This document shows positions 33,765-42,903 of a stretch of 64,000 bases of DNA, one piece after another (within the stretch, counting starts at the first letter, position 1; every line of letters begins with the position of its first letter). The position numbers were made by a program, and so were the translations under genes. The notes under the pieces are model-generated. The model was given only the letters and a program-made list of their open reading frames with translations. It was not told the DNA's origin and made no database searches. Origin of the DNA: Chryseobacterium lathyri (GTDB lineage: Bacteria; Bacteroidota; Bacteroidia; Flavobacteriales; Weeksellaceae); assembly GCF_003290185.1 (NCBI RefSeq), contig NZ_QNFY01000006.1, forward strand, positions 1 to 64,000, written 5' to 3'.

Positions 33765-34355
33765 ATGAAAAATATTTTTAAAAATACAACACTTATTGTA
33801 AGTCTATTGATGATTGCTTTTTCTTTAAGCTTAACTTCTTGTAACCGTGGAGACGATGATGAAAAAGATGATCTCCCACAGGAGGAACTTTCTGATGTCC
33901 TGCTGAAAGTAACGGATGAAGCTACGGGAACAGCGGTAACTTATGATTATCAGGTAAACAGCACCAGTAACCCTAACGTTAAATTAGTAAACGGACATAC
34001 CTACAATGTGGAAGTTATTTTCAAAAATGGGGACGAAGACGCTAACGAAGAAATAGAAACGGCAAAAGACGAACACTTTTTAGTATACAACTTTCCTAAT
34101 TCTGATATTGTAATGACCCGTACTGACGGTGCTGCTTCTACAAGAGCAGACGGTAAGCGTGTAGGACTTAAAACGAAATGGGTAGTCAATACAGCCGTTA
34201 AAAATGCTTCTGCCCCAAGTCAGCTTGTTCTGACGCTATACCATGAGCCGGTTTCTGTTTCTGAAGCTTCTGCTGTAAGTGGAAATGGAGTAGTATACGG
34301 TGTGCAGTCAGGCGGGGAAACTGATGCTCAGGCAACCTATAATCTGATCAATTAA
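33765..34355 (+). CDS. Lipoprotein partner of the TonB-dependent receptor
   Basis: A 196-residue lipoprotein: signal peptide with lipobox FSLSLTSCN, then a strongly acidic stretch (RGDDDEKDDLPQEE). The mature domain is beta-rich and contains no cysteines. It is cotranscribed with the receptor, like many surface lipoproteins that capture substrate for SusC-like or metal receptors. The family is not recognised. Confidence 0.75.
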   Translation: MKNIFKNTTLIVSLLMIAFSLSLTSCNRGDDDEKDDLPQEELSDVLLKVTDEATGTAVTYDYQVNSTSNPNVKLVNGHTYNVEVIFKNGDEDANEEIETAKDEHFLVYNFPNSDIVMTRTDGAASTRADGKRVGLKTKWVVNTAVKNASAPSQLVLTLYHEPVSVSEASAVSGNGVVYGVQSGGETDAQATYNLIN

Positions 34356-34373
34356 AAAGATAAACCTAATGGT

Positions 34374-34405
34374 AAAACCGCTGAGATTTTCAGCGGTTTT
34401 TTATT
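34374..34405 (+). terminator. Terminator of the TonB operon
   Basis: AAAACCGCTGA pairs with TCAGCGGTTTT and runs into TTATTTA. Confidence 0.85.
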
Positions 34406-34463
34406 TATAAACATTTGAATACTAAGAATTGATTATAAGTAGGTAATTCTCATAAAAATTTCA

Positions 34464-34471
34464 TATTTTTG
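34464..34471 (+). promoter_or_regulatory. Bacteroidota -7 box before tig
   Basis: TATTTTTG matches TAnnTTTG, 22 bases before the ATG at 34494. Confidence 0.5.
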
Positions 34472-34493
34472 CAACCTAAAATTTTAATCAATA

Positions 34494-35828
34494 ATGAAGG
34501 TTACCGCACAAAACCATGATGACGTAAGTGCATTACTTACAGTGACATTGGAAAAATCTGACTACAAAGAAAAAGTAGACAAGCAGTTGATTAATTATGC
34601 TAAAAATGCGCAAGTTCCTGGTTTCAGAAAAGGGAAAGTGCCTTTGAGTATGGTTAAAAAACAATATGAAGCAGGTATTGCATTCGAAGAAATCAACAAA
34701 CAGGTTTCTGACGCATTGAATAACTATGTTAACGAAAACAAGTTAAGATTAGTTGGTCAGCCTGTTCCTCAGCCAGTAAACCAATTGGATTACAACGCTG
34801 AAAAAATTGAAGTTGCTTTCGAAGTAGGATATGAGCCTGAATTCACTATAGATTTAGCTAAATATGAAGCTCCTCATTATAAAGTAGAAGCTTCTGACAA
34901 AGAAATCACGAAGAGCATTGAGAACATGCAGAAGCGTTTTGCAGAGCAGGTTCCTCAGGATAAAATCACTAAAGATTCTTATGTAGCTTTAGAAATTTCT
35001 CAGGTTGTAGAAGAAGATGCTGAAGGAGAGCACCACCACCACCCAAAGAACGTTACCATTACTGCTGAAAACAAAGAAGCTTTCAAATTGGTAAAAGCTT
35101 TAAAAATGGACGGTTCTGTAAAAGTATCTAAAGAAACTCTTGCAGGTGATGAAGAATTGGCTAAAGAATTAGGATTCAGCAAAGAAGAAGTTGAGCATTT
35201 ACACCACGCTGAAGTAGAGGTTAAAGTAAAAGACTTCTATTCATTGAACCTTGCTGAACTTAATCAGGAGCTATTCGACAAAGTTTACGGAGAAGGAACA
35301 ATCAAGTCCGAAGAAGAACTTAAAGAAAAAGTAAAATCTGAGTTGGATGAGTACTTCCAGCAGAATGCTGATGTTCACTATGTGAATAAAGTATTGGAGC
35401 AGGTTACTGAAAAAGAAGAAGTAAAACTTCCTGAAGATTTCCTTGTAAAATGGTTATTATTCTCTAACCAGAATATCCAGTCTGAAGAGCAGGCTAAAGG
35501 AATTCTTGAAGCAGAGAAAAGCCAGTTAAGATACCAGATCATTGAAGGTAAATTAATGACGGATAACGACATCCAGTTAGATTATGCTGATGTATTGGCA
35601 CAGGCTGAGCAGTTGGTGAGAAACCAATTGGCGATCTACGGAATCCACCACTTAGGTGATGAGGAAATCCAAAAGTATGCTGTTGAAATGTTGAAAGATC
35701 AGGAGCAGGTAAGACAGATTTCTTCTGAAGTGGCTATGGCTAAACTGAAAGATGTAATTCTTGAAAAAGCATCTAAAAAAGAAACTAAAATCTCTCACGA
35801 CGAGTTTTTAGAAGAGCTTAAAAAATAA
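34494..35828 (+). CDS. tig: Trigger factor chaperone
   Basis: A 444-residue ribosome-associated chaperone. The N-terminal ribosome-binding domain has PGFRKGKVPLSMVKKQYEAG (the GFRxGKxP signature at about 43-51). The middle domain is a degenerate PPIase region with a His-rich insertion (EGEHHHHPKN, about 177-186) and lacks a clear FKBP signature. The C-terminal helical domain (about 260-430) forms the substrate-binding arms. Codon use is that of a highly expressed gene. Confidence 0.93.
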   Translation: MKVTAQNHDDVSALLTVTLEKSDYKEKVDKQLINYAKNAQVPGFRKGKVPLSMVKKQYEAGIAFEEINKQVSDALNNYVNENKLRLVGQPVPQPVNQLDYNAEKIEVAFEVGYEPEFTIDLAKYEAPHYKVEASDKEITKSIENMQKRFAEQVPQDKITKDSYVALEISQVVEEDAEGEHHHHPKNVTITAENKEAFKLVKALKMDGSVKVSKETLAGDEELAKELGFSKEEVEHLHHAEVEVKVKDFYSLNLAELNQELFDKVYGEGTIKSEEELKEKVKSELDEYFQQNADVHYVNKVLEQVTEKEEVKLPEDFLVKWLLFSNQNIQSEEQAKGILEAEKSQLRYQIIEGKLMTDNDIQLDYADVLAQAEQLVRNQLAIYGIHHLGDEEIQKYAVEMLKDQEQVRQISSEVAMAKLKDVILEKASKKETKISHDEFLEELKK

Positions 35829-35850
35829 TGTATTCCGATATAAATATTTC

Positions 35851-35879
35851 AAAACCTCCGAGAAATCGGAGGTTTTTTA
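35851..35879 (+). terminator. Terminator of tig
   Basis: AACCTCCGA and TCGGAGGTT pair around GAAA and are followed by TTTTAT. The remaining bases to 36107 show only AT-rich leader sequence. Confidence 0.85.
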
Positions 35880-36107
35880 TTTGCAGGGCTAAAATTTATA
35901 TTTCTTTTAATATATTTCTCATTTTTATTACCCGAAATCGCTACTATAAGTCCATATCATAAAGATAATTTTATCATTTAATTTCGAATATTCTTAAAAA
36001 ACCTTAATATATTCGGGCAGGAATTCTTCCGTATTCCTCATAAATATCCTGTGTTTATTTTCTTCTGGTCAATATTCATATATTTACACCCTAAACTTAT
36101 TATAGAT

Positions 36108-36794
36108 ATGAAAAAGATCATCATTCCGTTTTTCTGTGCCGTACTCTTTGCAGTACCGGCAGCAGCTCAAAAGACCAGTGCAGCTCCCGCGAATACGGAA
36201 GTCGTGAAATCTAAGCTGACCCCAAAAGAAGTTATTGATAATTACTTTAAAGCCTTGGGCGGTAAAAGCAAATTAGAAGCAGTAAAATCTACGGTTATTG
36301 ATAATACACTGAATGTTCAGGGAATGGATATCACCATGAGCACTACAAAAATGGGCAATAAATTCAAATCTGTACAGACTGCAATGGGACAGACGGTAAG
36401 CCAGGTTTTTGACGGTGAAAAAGGATATATAGAAAGAGCCGGACAGAAAACCGATTTCCCTGCTGATAATATTGCCGAACTGAAGAAAGGAACAACTATT
36501 GAGGCGCTGGCTTTTGATCCCTCAAAGTTCAAAGATGTTACTGTGGAAAAGCTGAATGCTAAAGATTACAATGTATTGTCTTCAGATAAAGGAAAATTTT
36601 ACTTTGATGCCGCTACCGGACTTTTATACCAATCTTCTGTAGGAGAAGGAAGTGTTACCGTGAAAAACTATATGACCGTGGAAGGCATAAAATTCCCTTC
36701 TGAAGTAGATATTGACGGGAAAGGGCAAAAGGTAATCATAAAAACAACTAAAGTGGTTTTAAATACAGCTACATCTGATGCGGATTTTAAATAA
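36108..36794 (+). CDS. Periplasmic protein with LolA-like features
   Basis: The ATG at 36108 (MKKIIIPFFCAVLFAVPAAAQ) gives a clean signal peptide, so the in-frame start at 36051 is rejected; the protein has 228 residues. The repeat of short beta-strands, KEVIDNYFKALGGKSKLEAV near residue 40 and a final VLNTATSDADFK resemble the outer-membrane lipoprotein-sorting (LolA/LolB-like) and M16-associated proteins of Bacteroidota. It lies directly upstream of an M16 protease but is separated by a terminator. Confidence 0.7.
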   Translation: MKKIIIPFFCAVLFAVPAAAQKTSAAPANTEVVKSKLTPKEVIDNYFKALGGKSKLEAVKSTVIDNTLNVQGMDITMSTTKMGNKFKSVQTAMGQTVSQVFDGEKGYIERAGQKTDFPADNIAELKKGTTIEALAFDPSKFKDVTVEKLNAKDYNVLSSDKGKFYFDAATGLLYQSSVGEGSVTVKNYMTVEGIKFPSEVDIDGKGQKVIIKTTKVVLNTATSDADFK

Positions 36795-36814
36795 AAACTG
36801 ATATTTTACAATAC

Positions 36815-36842
36815 AAAAGCCGGAGAATATCCGGCTTTTTTG
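36815..36842 (+). terminator. Terminator before the M16 protease gene
   Basis: AAAAGCCGGA pairs with TCCGGCTTTT, followed by TTG and TTTT. Confidence 0.85.
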
Positions 36843-36945
36843 TTGTCTTTTTAATTTTAACTCAAATTTAACTATAATACAAATTGTAAGATTTCTTCAG
36901 GTGGTGAATAATTGATACTTTTAGTTCCAAAATAAAATTAATAAT

Positions 36946-39804
36946 ATGAAGAAAGTTTTATCCTCATTTGCGGTCATCTTCCTGATGTCTTCAAATGTTT
37001 TCGGGCAGAATATCCCTTTGGATTCTTCCGTGAGAATCGGTACCCTTCCCAACGGAATGAAGTACTACATTAAAAAAAATACATTACCTGAAAAGAAAGT
37101 AGATTTCCGTCTGGCTATCAATGCCGGGTCTATTCTTGAAGATGAAAACCAGAGAGGTTTGGCGCACTTTATGGAGCACATGAACTTCAATGGAACAAAG
37201 AATTACCCGGACAATAAGCTGGTGGATTTTCTACAGTCTATCGGGGTGAAATTCGGACAGCACCTTAATGCCTATACAAGCTTTGACGAAACTGTATATA
37301 TGCTTCCTGTTCCATTGGATAAGCCAGGAAACCTGGATGCAGGACTAAAAGTAATGGAAGACTGGGCTTTTAATGCAACGCTCTCCGATGCACAGATCAA
37401 TAAAGAAAGAGGGGTTGTTCTGGAAGAGTTGAGACTGGGTCTTGGCGCAGACAAAAGAATGGCAGACAAATATCTTCCTAAATTATTATACAAATCTCAA
37501 TACGCAGACAGACTTCCGATCGGTAAAAAAGATGTGCTGGAAAATTTTAAGCCGGATGTGATAAGAAAATTCCATCAGGATTGGTACAGACCGGATCTTA
37601 TGGCAATTGTAGTCGTGGGAGATATCAACGTAGATGAGGTGGAAAAAAAGATTAAAGATAATTTCAGCAAATACAAAAACCCTTCAAAACCAAGGGAGAG
37701 AAAGGTATTCGATTTGCCCAACCATAAAGAAACTTTAGTAGCTATAGAAACTGATCCGGATGCTACAAACTCAATGGTTCAGTTCATTATGAAAGACGCT
37801 GAGGCTTATCAGCCGGATGTAACGATTGAGCAGTACAACCAAAGCATTGTGGAAGGTCTTTCCACCACGATGCTGAACAATAGATTAAAAGAACTGATCA
37901 ATTCAAATAATCCGCCTTTTACCTTCGGGTCGGTTTATCATGGAGGAACCTATGCAAGAAGCAAAGAAGCCTTCCAGGGATTTGCCATGGTAAAAGAAGG
38001 AAATCAGTTAAACGCTCTGAAAGTTCTTTTGGAAGAAGTGGAAAGAGCAAAAAGATTCGGGTTTACACAGACTGAACTTGACAGAGCAAAAGCACAAATG
38101 CTGTCCAACCTTGAAAGATCTTACAACAACCGCGACAAGACTGAAAGTGATATGCTGGTAGATGAGTATGTAAGAAACTTCCTGGAGCAGGAACCGATGC
38201 CGGGAATTGCCTGGGAATATGAAGATACAAAGACCTTCCTTCCTAAAGTTACCTTGGCCCAAACCAATGAAGTGATCAAGAAAATGGTGAAGGATGACAG
38301 CAGAGTGATCGTCATTACAGGACCTAAAAAAGATAACATTACAATGCCTACAGAAGCAATGGTTCTGAATACCTTTGAATCTGTAAAGTTGGCGGATCTT
38401 AAGCCTTACGAAGAAAAAGCAGCGATCAAAAACTTAGTGAAGCCTTTCAAATCAGAAGGTAAAATTGCTAAAACAGAAACGGATGCCAAACTGGGAACAA
38501 CAACCTGGACATTAAGCAACGGTGCAAAAGTAACCTTCAAAAAAACCGATTTCAAAGATGACGAAATTGTATTTTCAGCAAGAAGCTTAGGCGGAAATTC
38601 CCTAATCTCTGATGCAGACTTTATCAAAACTCAGTTCGCCTTTGCAGCATTATCTGAAGCAGGAGTCGGGGGATTGTCAAAAGCGGATCTTACCAACTAC
38701 CTTGCAGGAAAGCAGGTAAGTGTAAATCCAATGGTTGGACCTTATTATGAGGGAATTTCAGGAAGAACTTCCCAGAAAGATTTAGGAACCGCTATGGAGC
38801 TTACGTACGCTTATTTTACAGGATTAAATTACAACCCTGCCGCATTCAATGCTTACAAAGAAAAGCAGTCTGCCATGCTGGATAACCTTTTGTCTAACCC
38901 TCAAGCTTACTTCTCCAACGAACATGCAAAATTTATGAACCAGAAGAACCCAAGATTCATCGGACTATTCCCGATGGAAAAAGACTGGGCTAATACAGAT
39001 TACAAAAAAGCATACGACATCTATAAAGAGAAATTTGCCAATGCAGGAAACTTCCAGTTCTATTTTGTAGGAAATATTGACGAGGCTGTATTTAAAGAGC
39101 AGGTGCTTCAATATATCGGTAGTCTTCCTTCATCAGGAAAAACGTCAACATTCAAAGATACAGGCTACAGACAGTTAACCGGAGATCATTCCAAAGTCTA
39201 CAAAAAAGGAAAAGATCCTAAGAGTCTGGTGACAATCTCTTACAGCGGGGAAACACCTTACAACGAGAAAGAAGCTTTGGCTCTTTCAGCGCTTGGAGAA
39301 GTAGCTACCATCAAAGTTATTGAAAAGCTTAGAGAAGACGAAAGCGGAATTTATGGTGGTGGAGCAAGAGGAAGCATGAATAAAATCCCTTACAGTGCTT
39401 ACAATTTCAGCATCAGCTTCCCTTGCGGACCTGAAAATGCAGAAAAGCTGACGAAAAGTGCTGTTACCGAGCTTCAGAAACTGATTGATAAAGGTCCTGA
39501 GCAGAAAGATCTTGACAAATATAAAGAAGGAGAGTATAATGACAACAAAACAGAACTTAAGGACAATATGTTCTGGCTGAATGCTCTTGCTAAAAATCAG
39601 TTGGATGGAAGTGATAAATACGACGTCCTGAACTACCAGGAAAAAGTAAAAGCACTTACCGTGAAAGACCTTCAGGATGTAGCTAAAAAGTACCTGGTAA
39701 AAGGAAAAATTACAGCAACACTGATGCCGGAAGACGGATGGGAAAACGCTAAAAAAGAAGAGGCAAAACCAGCAGCAGTAGGAGCAACAGTAGTTAAACA
39801 GTAA
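36946..39804 (+). CDS. M16 family zinc metalloprotease (pitrilysin-like)
   Basis: A 952-residue exported protein (signal peptide ending SSNVFGQ). The first M16 domain holds the inverted zinc motif HFMEH (His74, Glu77, His78) with the distal Glu in RGVVLEELRLG; an M16_C domain follows. The second half (from about 520) is a catalytically inactive copy that closes the chamber. Such periplasmic proteases degrade peptides. A terminator follows. Confidence 0.92.
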   Translation: MKKVLSSFAVIFLMSSNVFGQNIPLDSSVRIGTLPNGMKYYIKKNTLPEKKVDFRLAINAGSILEDENQRGLAHFMEHMNFNGTKNYPDNKLVDFLQSIGVKFGQHLNAYTSFDETVYMLPVPLDKPGNLDAGLKVMEDWAFNATLSDAQINKERGVVLEELRLGLGADKRMADKYLPKLLYKSQYADRLPIGKKDVLENFKPDVIRKFHQDWYRPDLMAIVVVGDINVDEVEKKIKDNFSKYKNPSKPRERKVFDLPNHKETLVAIETDPDATNSMVQFIMKDAEAYQPDVTIEQYNQSIVEGLSTTMLNNRLKELINSNNPPFTFGSVYHGGTYARSKEAFQGFAMVKEGNQLNALKVLLEEVERAKRFGFTQTELDRAKAQMLSNLERSYNNRDKTESDMLVDEYVRNFLEQEPMPGIAWEYEDTKTFLPKVTLAQTNEVIKKMVKDDSRVIVITGPKKDNITMPTEAMVLNTFESVKLADLKPYEEKAAIKNLVKPFKSEGKIAKTETDAKLGTTTWTLSNGAKVTFKKTDFKDDEIVFSARSLGGNSLISDADFIKTQFAFAALSEAGVGGLSKADLTNYLAGKQVSVNPMVGPYYEGISGRTSQKDLGTAMELTYAYFTGLNYNPAAFNAYKEKQSAMLDNLLSNPQAYFSNEHAKFMNQKNPRFIGLFPMEKDWANTDYKKAYDIYKEKFANAGNFQFYFVGNIDEAVFKEQVLQYIGSLPSSGKTSTFKDTGYRQLTGDHSKVYKKGKDPKSLVTISYSGETPYNEKEALALSALGEVATIKVIEKLREDESGIYGGGARGSMNKIPYSAYNFSISFPCGPENAEKLTKSAVTELQKLIDKGPEQKDLDKYKEGEYNDNKTELKDNMFWLNALAKNQLDGSDKYDVLNYQEKVKALTVKDLQDVAKKYLVKGKITATLMPEDGWENAKKEEAKPAAVGATVVKQ

Positions 39805-39830
39805 TTTATTTTAAAATAATTGATAAAGAA

Positions 39831-39858
39831 AAACCGCAGATCAGTCTGCGGTTTTTTT
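39831..39858 (+). terminator. Terminator between convergent M16 and DUF3109 genes
   Basis: AAACCGCAGA pairs with TCTGCGGTTT and runs into a T-run; it can work in both directions. Confidence 0.85.
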
Positions 39859-39860
39859 AT

Positions 39861-40445
39861 TTATGAGCCATATGCTTTTTTCCATTCATCGGCTGCTTCA
39901 CTTAAAACATTGTAAAACTCTTCACCATATTTTCTGGTTAGTGGAGTTTTCAGGAACTTATAAACAGGAACCTGCAGTTCTTTTCCAAGCGTGCAGGCAT
40001 CGCTGCATACATTCCATTCATGGTAGTTCAGGGCAGTAAAAGTAGAATATTCCGTAACACGGATCGGGTAGAGGTGGCAGGAAATTGGTTTTTGCCAGTC
40101 TACAGCACCATCCTCATATGCTTTTTCAATACCACATTTAGTAATTCCTCTTTCATCGAAGGTTACATAAGCACATTCGCGGTCTTCTACCATAGGCGTA
40201 ACGTACATTCCGTCCTCCGGATCGGTTGTCCATGTTCCCTGTTCCTCAAGGGCTTTGATGCCTTCCTGGGTAAGATAAGGCTTTATTTTATCAAGAATAC
40301 TGTCTAAAATCTCAAGTTCATCCTTGTCTAGCGGAGCACCTACATCTCCTTCCACACAGCATGCACCTTTACATTTCGTAAGGTTGCAAACAAATTCTTC
40401 GGAAAAAATATCCTCTGAAATCAATTTATCGTCTATCTGAATCAT
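39861..40445 (-). CDS. DUF3109 family cysteine-rich protein
   Basis: A 194-residue protein with CNLTKCKGACCVEGD near residue 20, then CAYVTFDERGITKCGIEKAY, ISCHLYPIR and CSDACTLGK. The conserved cysteines match DUF3109 and resemble YkgJ-type zinc/iron-sulfur binding proteins. Function is unknown. It is followed upstream (on the minus strand) by the DUF6427 gene five bases away, so both form an operon. Confidence 0.85.
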   Translation of the reverse strand: MIQIDDKLISEDIFSEEFVCNLTKCKGACCVEGDVGAPLDKDELEILDSILDKIKPYLTQEGIKALEEQGTWTTDPEDGMYVTPMVEDRECAYVTFDERGITKCGIEKAYEDGAVDWQKPISCHLYPIRVTEYSTFTALNYHEWNVCSDACTLGKELQVPVYKFLKTPLTRKYGEEFYNVLSEAADEWKKAYGS

Positions 40446-40450
40446 AATCT

Positions 40451-41356
40451 TTAAAATAAATTAAAATACGTACCTGCTTTAAAAGCAATCAAACTTATAA
40501 TGATAAGCCATAAGCTCATCTCCTGCATCCAGTATTTAGGCAAAAATCTCATCATCCTGCTCAGGATAATGCTCGACGGGAATGCCAGAAGCAGTAAATA
40601 TTCATAGTTTTTATTCATATACAAAATAATAGTCACCAGCTGGGCCAGTGAGAATACAAGCAAAAACGTGTACTTATATCTGCTTATCGGGCTTTTCTTA
40701 TTATAGTTTTTAAAATGGTCGTATACAGCATAAATAAGCATCAGGAGAATAGGAATTAAAGGTATCAGATCAATATAATCTGTCATAAGCCTCATTTTTC
40801 CAAAAGGGAAATAATCAATATTCCATGTAGTGAACCGGAAAAAGAACATGATCGAAAAATAACTGAAAGCAATCAATATGGTTCCTAAAAGAAATCTGAA
40901 CAGATTTAAACTTATTTTCTGGGAAGTTGCGATTACGTGAACGATCACAAAAAGAGCCATGGGCCATGTGGTAGGAAGGAAAATAAAATTCAGCGCAACA
41001 ATGGCGCCTACCAGAACATAAGATTTCTTTCTGATATCTTCATCCGCACTGGTTAAAAGCAACAGCAGAAAAGAATTGGTGAGCAGTGAAACGGCAATTC
41101 CTATATCCAGATTCCCGGGATAAAGTCCAAAAATAAAAAAGGTATATAAAAATAGCGGCAGATGCGTCTGGTAATTAAGGGCAATACTGTGAAAACAAAA
41201 ATATCCCAAAGCAATCCCCAGGAAAGTTATCCCTGCGATGATTGCTTCATAAGTGTTGAAATTCAGTATGTTAAATATTATGACTACTAAAAGAAGAAAA
41301 CCAATATAAACAGGAATTGAAAAAATATTGCTTTCTTTTGAAAGTAATTTAAACAT
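40451..41356 (-). CDS. DUF6427 family integral membrane protein
   Basis: A 301-residue protein with nine to ten hydrophobic helices and no enzymatic motif. It corresponds in length and pattern (short polar start FKLLSKESNIFSIPVYIGF) to the Bacteroidota DUF6427 family. Its divergent neighbour at 41399 is a small DUF6341-like protein, a pairing I recall from other flavobacteria. Confidence 0.75.
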   Translation of the reverse strand: MFKLLSKESNIFSIPVYIGFLLLVVIIFNILNFNTYEAIIAGITFLGIALGYFCFHSIALNYQTHLPLFLYTFFIFGLYPGNLDIGIAVSLLTNSFLLLLLTSADEDIRKKSYVLVGAIVALNFIFLPTTWPMALFVIVHVIATSQKISLNLFRFLLGTILIAFSYFSIMFFFRFTTWNIDYFPFGKMRLMTDYIDLIPLIPILLMLIYAVYDHFKNYNKKSPISRYKYTFLLVFSLAQLVTIILYMNKNYEYLLLLAFPSSIILSRMMRFLPKYWMQEMSLWLIIISLIAFKAGTYFNLF

Positions 41357-41362
41357 TTTTTA

Positions 41363-41370
41363 TAAATTTG
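41363..41370 (+). promoter_or_regulatory. -7 box for the DUF6341-like gene
   Basis: TAAATTTG, 28 bases before the ATG at 41399. It lies back to back with a minus-strand box at 41373-41380. Confidence 0.5.
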
Positions 41371-41372
41371 TA

Positions 41373-41380
41373 CAAAGTTA
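41373..41380 (-). promoter_or_regulatory. -7 box for the DUF6427-DUF3109 operon
   Basis: TAACTTTG on the minus strand, 16 bases before the ATG at 41356. The two divergent boxes are only two bases apart, so the promoters must overlap. Confidence 0.5.
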
Positions 41381-41398
41381 ATTTAAAAAAGGAAAATA

Positions 41399-41632
41399 AT
41401 GACGTCTTTCTGGTTATTCTTAAGTAAAGTTTTCAAATGGGCCTTCGGTTTTTTTGATGCGTTTGGAAATGTTCTAAACTGGATTTTATTTATCGTTTGC
41501 TGCGTATTGTTTACTTACTGGTGCTATGTACTGGTTGTAAAACTAGGTGGTGATAAAGATAAAGACTATTATTCTCCAACTGAGGGTAAGAACCCTTACT
41601 ACGATCCTAAGATCTATAAAAAAGAAGGTTAA
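41399..41632 (+). CDS. Small membrane protein, DUF6341-like
   Basis: A 77-residue protein with an amphipathic start (FWLFLSKVFKWAFGFFDAFG), one membrane helix (WILFIVCCVLFTYWCYVLVV) and a charged tail with PTEGKNPYYDPKIYKKEG. It matches in size and layout the DUF6341 family of flavobacteria. Function is unknown. Confidence 0.65.
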   Translation: MTSFWLFLSKVFKWAFGFFDAFGNVLNWILFIVCCVLFTYWCYVLVVKLGGDKDKDYYSPTEGKNPYYDPKIYKKEG

Positions 41633-41651
41633 TTAATTGGTTATATAGTAA

Positions 41652-41687
41652 AAAACCGATCGGACTTTAGTCTGATCGGTTTTTTTA
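41652..41687 (+). terminator. Bidirectional terminator between DUF6341-like and usp genes
   Basis: AAACCGATCGGA pairs with TCTGATCGGTTT, with A- and T-runs on either side. Confidence 0.85.
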
Positions 41688-41711
41688 TTAACGATTAAAA
41701 TTTATTTTTTT

Positions 41712-42149
41712 CTAGTCGTGGATAGGAAGCACCAGTACCGGAACATGAGAATCTTTGGTAAGTCCTTTCGTTAAACTTCCTACAAAAACATCATATATTC
41801 CGCTTCTTCCGTGTGATCCCATTACGATATAATCAGCATTTTTGGCTTTCGCATATTCCAGGATGGTATCTTTTGCAATACCCTGCTTCAATAAATGCTC
41901 ACAGTCTATATCATGAGCAATAATCCTTTGCTCAATCTTATTCAGCTGTATAAGCTCCTCTCTGATCTCATTGGCTTCTACTTCAGGAAAATATTGATAT
42001 CCCATATCACCGATAGCAAAACCAATATCCGAAGGTGCAACGTGAATCAGAAAAATTCTGCCGTTCAGCTGTTTTGCAAATTTTACAGCTCCATCTACAA
42101 GCTGTTCTGTTTTGTCCCCAAAATCTACGGGTAGTACAATATTTATCAT
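41712..42149 (-). CDS. Universal stress protein
   Basis: A 145-residue UspA-fold protein. It begins MINIVLPVDFGDKTEQLVDG and ends with GSHGRSGIYDVFVGSLTKGL and VPVLVLP, the G-2x-G-9x-G(S/T) ATP-binding pattern. It is a single-domain, probably ATP-binding Usp. Confidence 0.88.
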   Translation of the reverse strand: MINIVLPVDFGDKTEQLVDGAVKFAKQLNGRIFLIHVAPSDIGFAIGDMGYQYFPEVEANEIREELIQLNKIEQRIIAHDIDCEHLLKQGIAKDTILEYAKAKNADYIVMGSHGRSGIYDVFVGSLTKGLTKDSHVPVLVLPIHD

Positions 42150-42208
42150 GACCTTTAATTTTGTTATTTAAAGATAAGAAAAATTGCCCAGTTTTTTATG
42201 TTAAATAC

Positions 42209-42814
42209 TTATAATATTCGAATATCAAGAATTTTATCATCTTTCAGATAAGCTTCAAGAATATCATTTTCATTTACCTTTCCTACTCCTTTTGGAGTTC
42301 CGGTAAAAATAAGATCTCCCACCCTTAATGTAAAATACTGAGAGGCGAAAGCGATGATATCATCAAAACTAAAAATCATATCTTTTGTATTGCCGTCCTG
42401 AACCTCTTCCTTATTTTTCAGTAACGAAAACTGCAGTCCCTGAAGATCGTAATCTTCCTTTTTGAAGAAATTCCCTACTACTGCAGAACCGTCAAAACCT
42501 TTGGCAAGTTCCCATGGAAGACCTTTGGATTTAAGTTCGCTCTGAAGATCCCTTGCCGTAAAATCTATTCCTAAGCTGATTTCTTCATAATGTTTGTGAG
42601 CTACCTCTTTCTGAATGTATTTTCCTCCCTTTGAAATCTTTACAACAACTTCCAGCTCATAGTGAATGTCGTTGGAAAATTCAGGAATATAGAAATCATT
42701 TCCTTTCAAAACCGCCGTGTCGGGTTTCATGAAAATAACCGGTTTTTCAGGAATTTCATTTCCTAATTCTTTTGCATGTTCACTGTAGTTTCTTCCTATA
42801 CAAATGATTTTCAT
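42209..42814 (-). CDS. Fumarylacetoacetate hydrolase family protein
   Basis: A 201-residue protein of the FAH/YcgM type. KIICIGRNYSEHAKELG at the start, then PVIFMKPDTAVL, HYELEVVV with the metal-binding Glu residues, LGIDFTARDLQ and GDLIFTGTPKGVG are all diagnostic. Members are acylpyruvases or oxaloacetate tautomerases; the exact substrate cannot be read from sequence. Confidence 0.9.
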   Translation of the reverse strand: MKIICIGRNYSEHAKELGNEIPEKPVIFMKPDTAVLKGNDFYIPEFSNDIHYELEVVVKISKGGKYIQKEVAHKHYEEISLGIDFTARDLQSELKSKGLPWELAKGFDGSAVVGNFFKKEDYDLQGLQFSLLKNKEEVQDGNTKDMIFSFDDIIAFASQYFTLRVGDLIFTGTPKGVGKVNENDILEAYLKDDKILDIRIL

Positions 42815-42903
42815 AACTCTTAATTATTTATTTTAACAGACTTGTAGGCCTGTGAATACAATTCAGCCACGAAGAAGTATCCTTTATTTATTTTTAAATG
42901 ATA

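Noticed and set aside
35028..35043. The HHHH stretch in trigger factor as a cloning tag or vector contamination
   Set aside because: It is internal, embedded in an otherwise continuous native gene, and has only four histidines with natural codon use.
36051..36107. Upstream start for the secreted protein at 36108
   Set aside because: It would add a hydrophobic stretch before a perfect signal peptide and runs through the probable promoter region.
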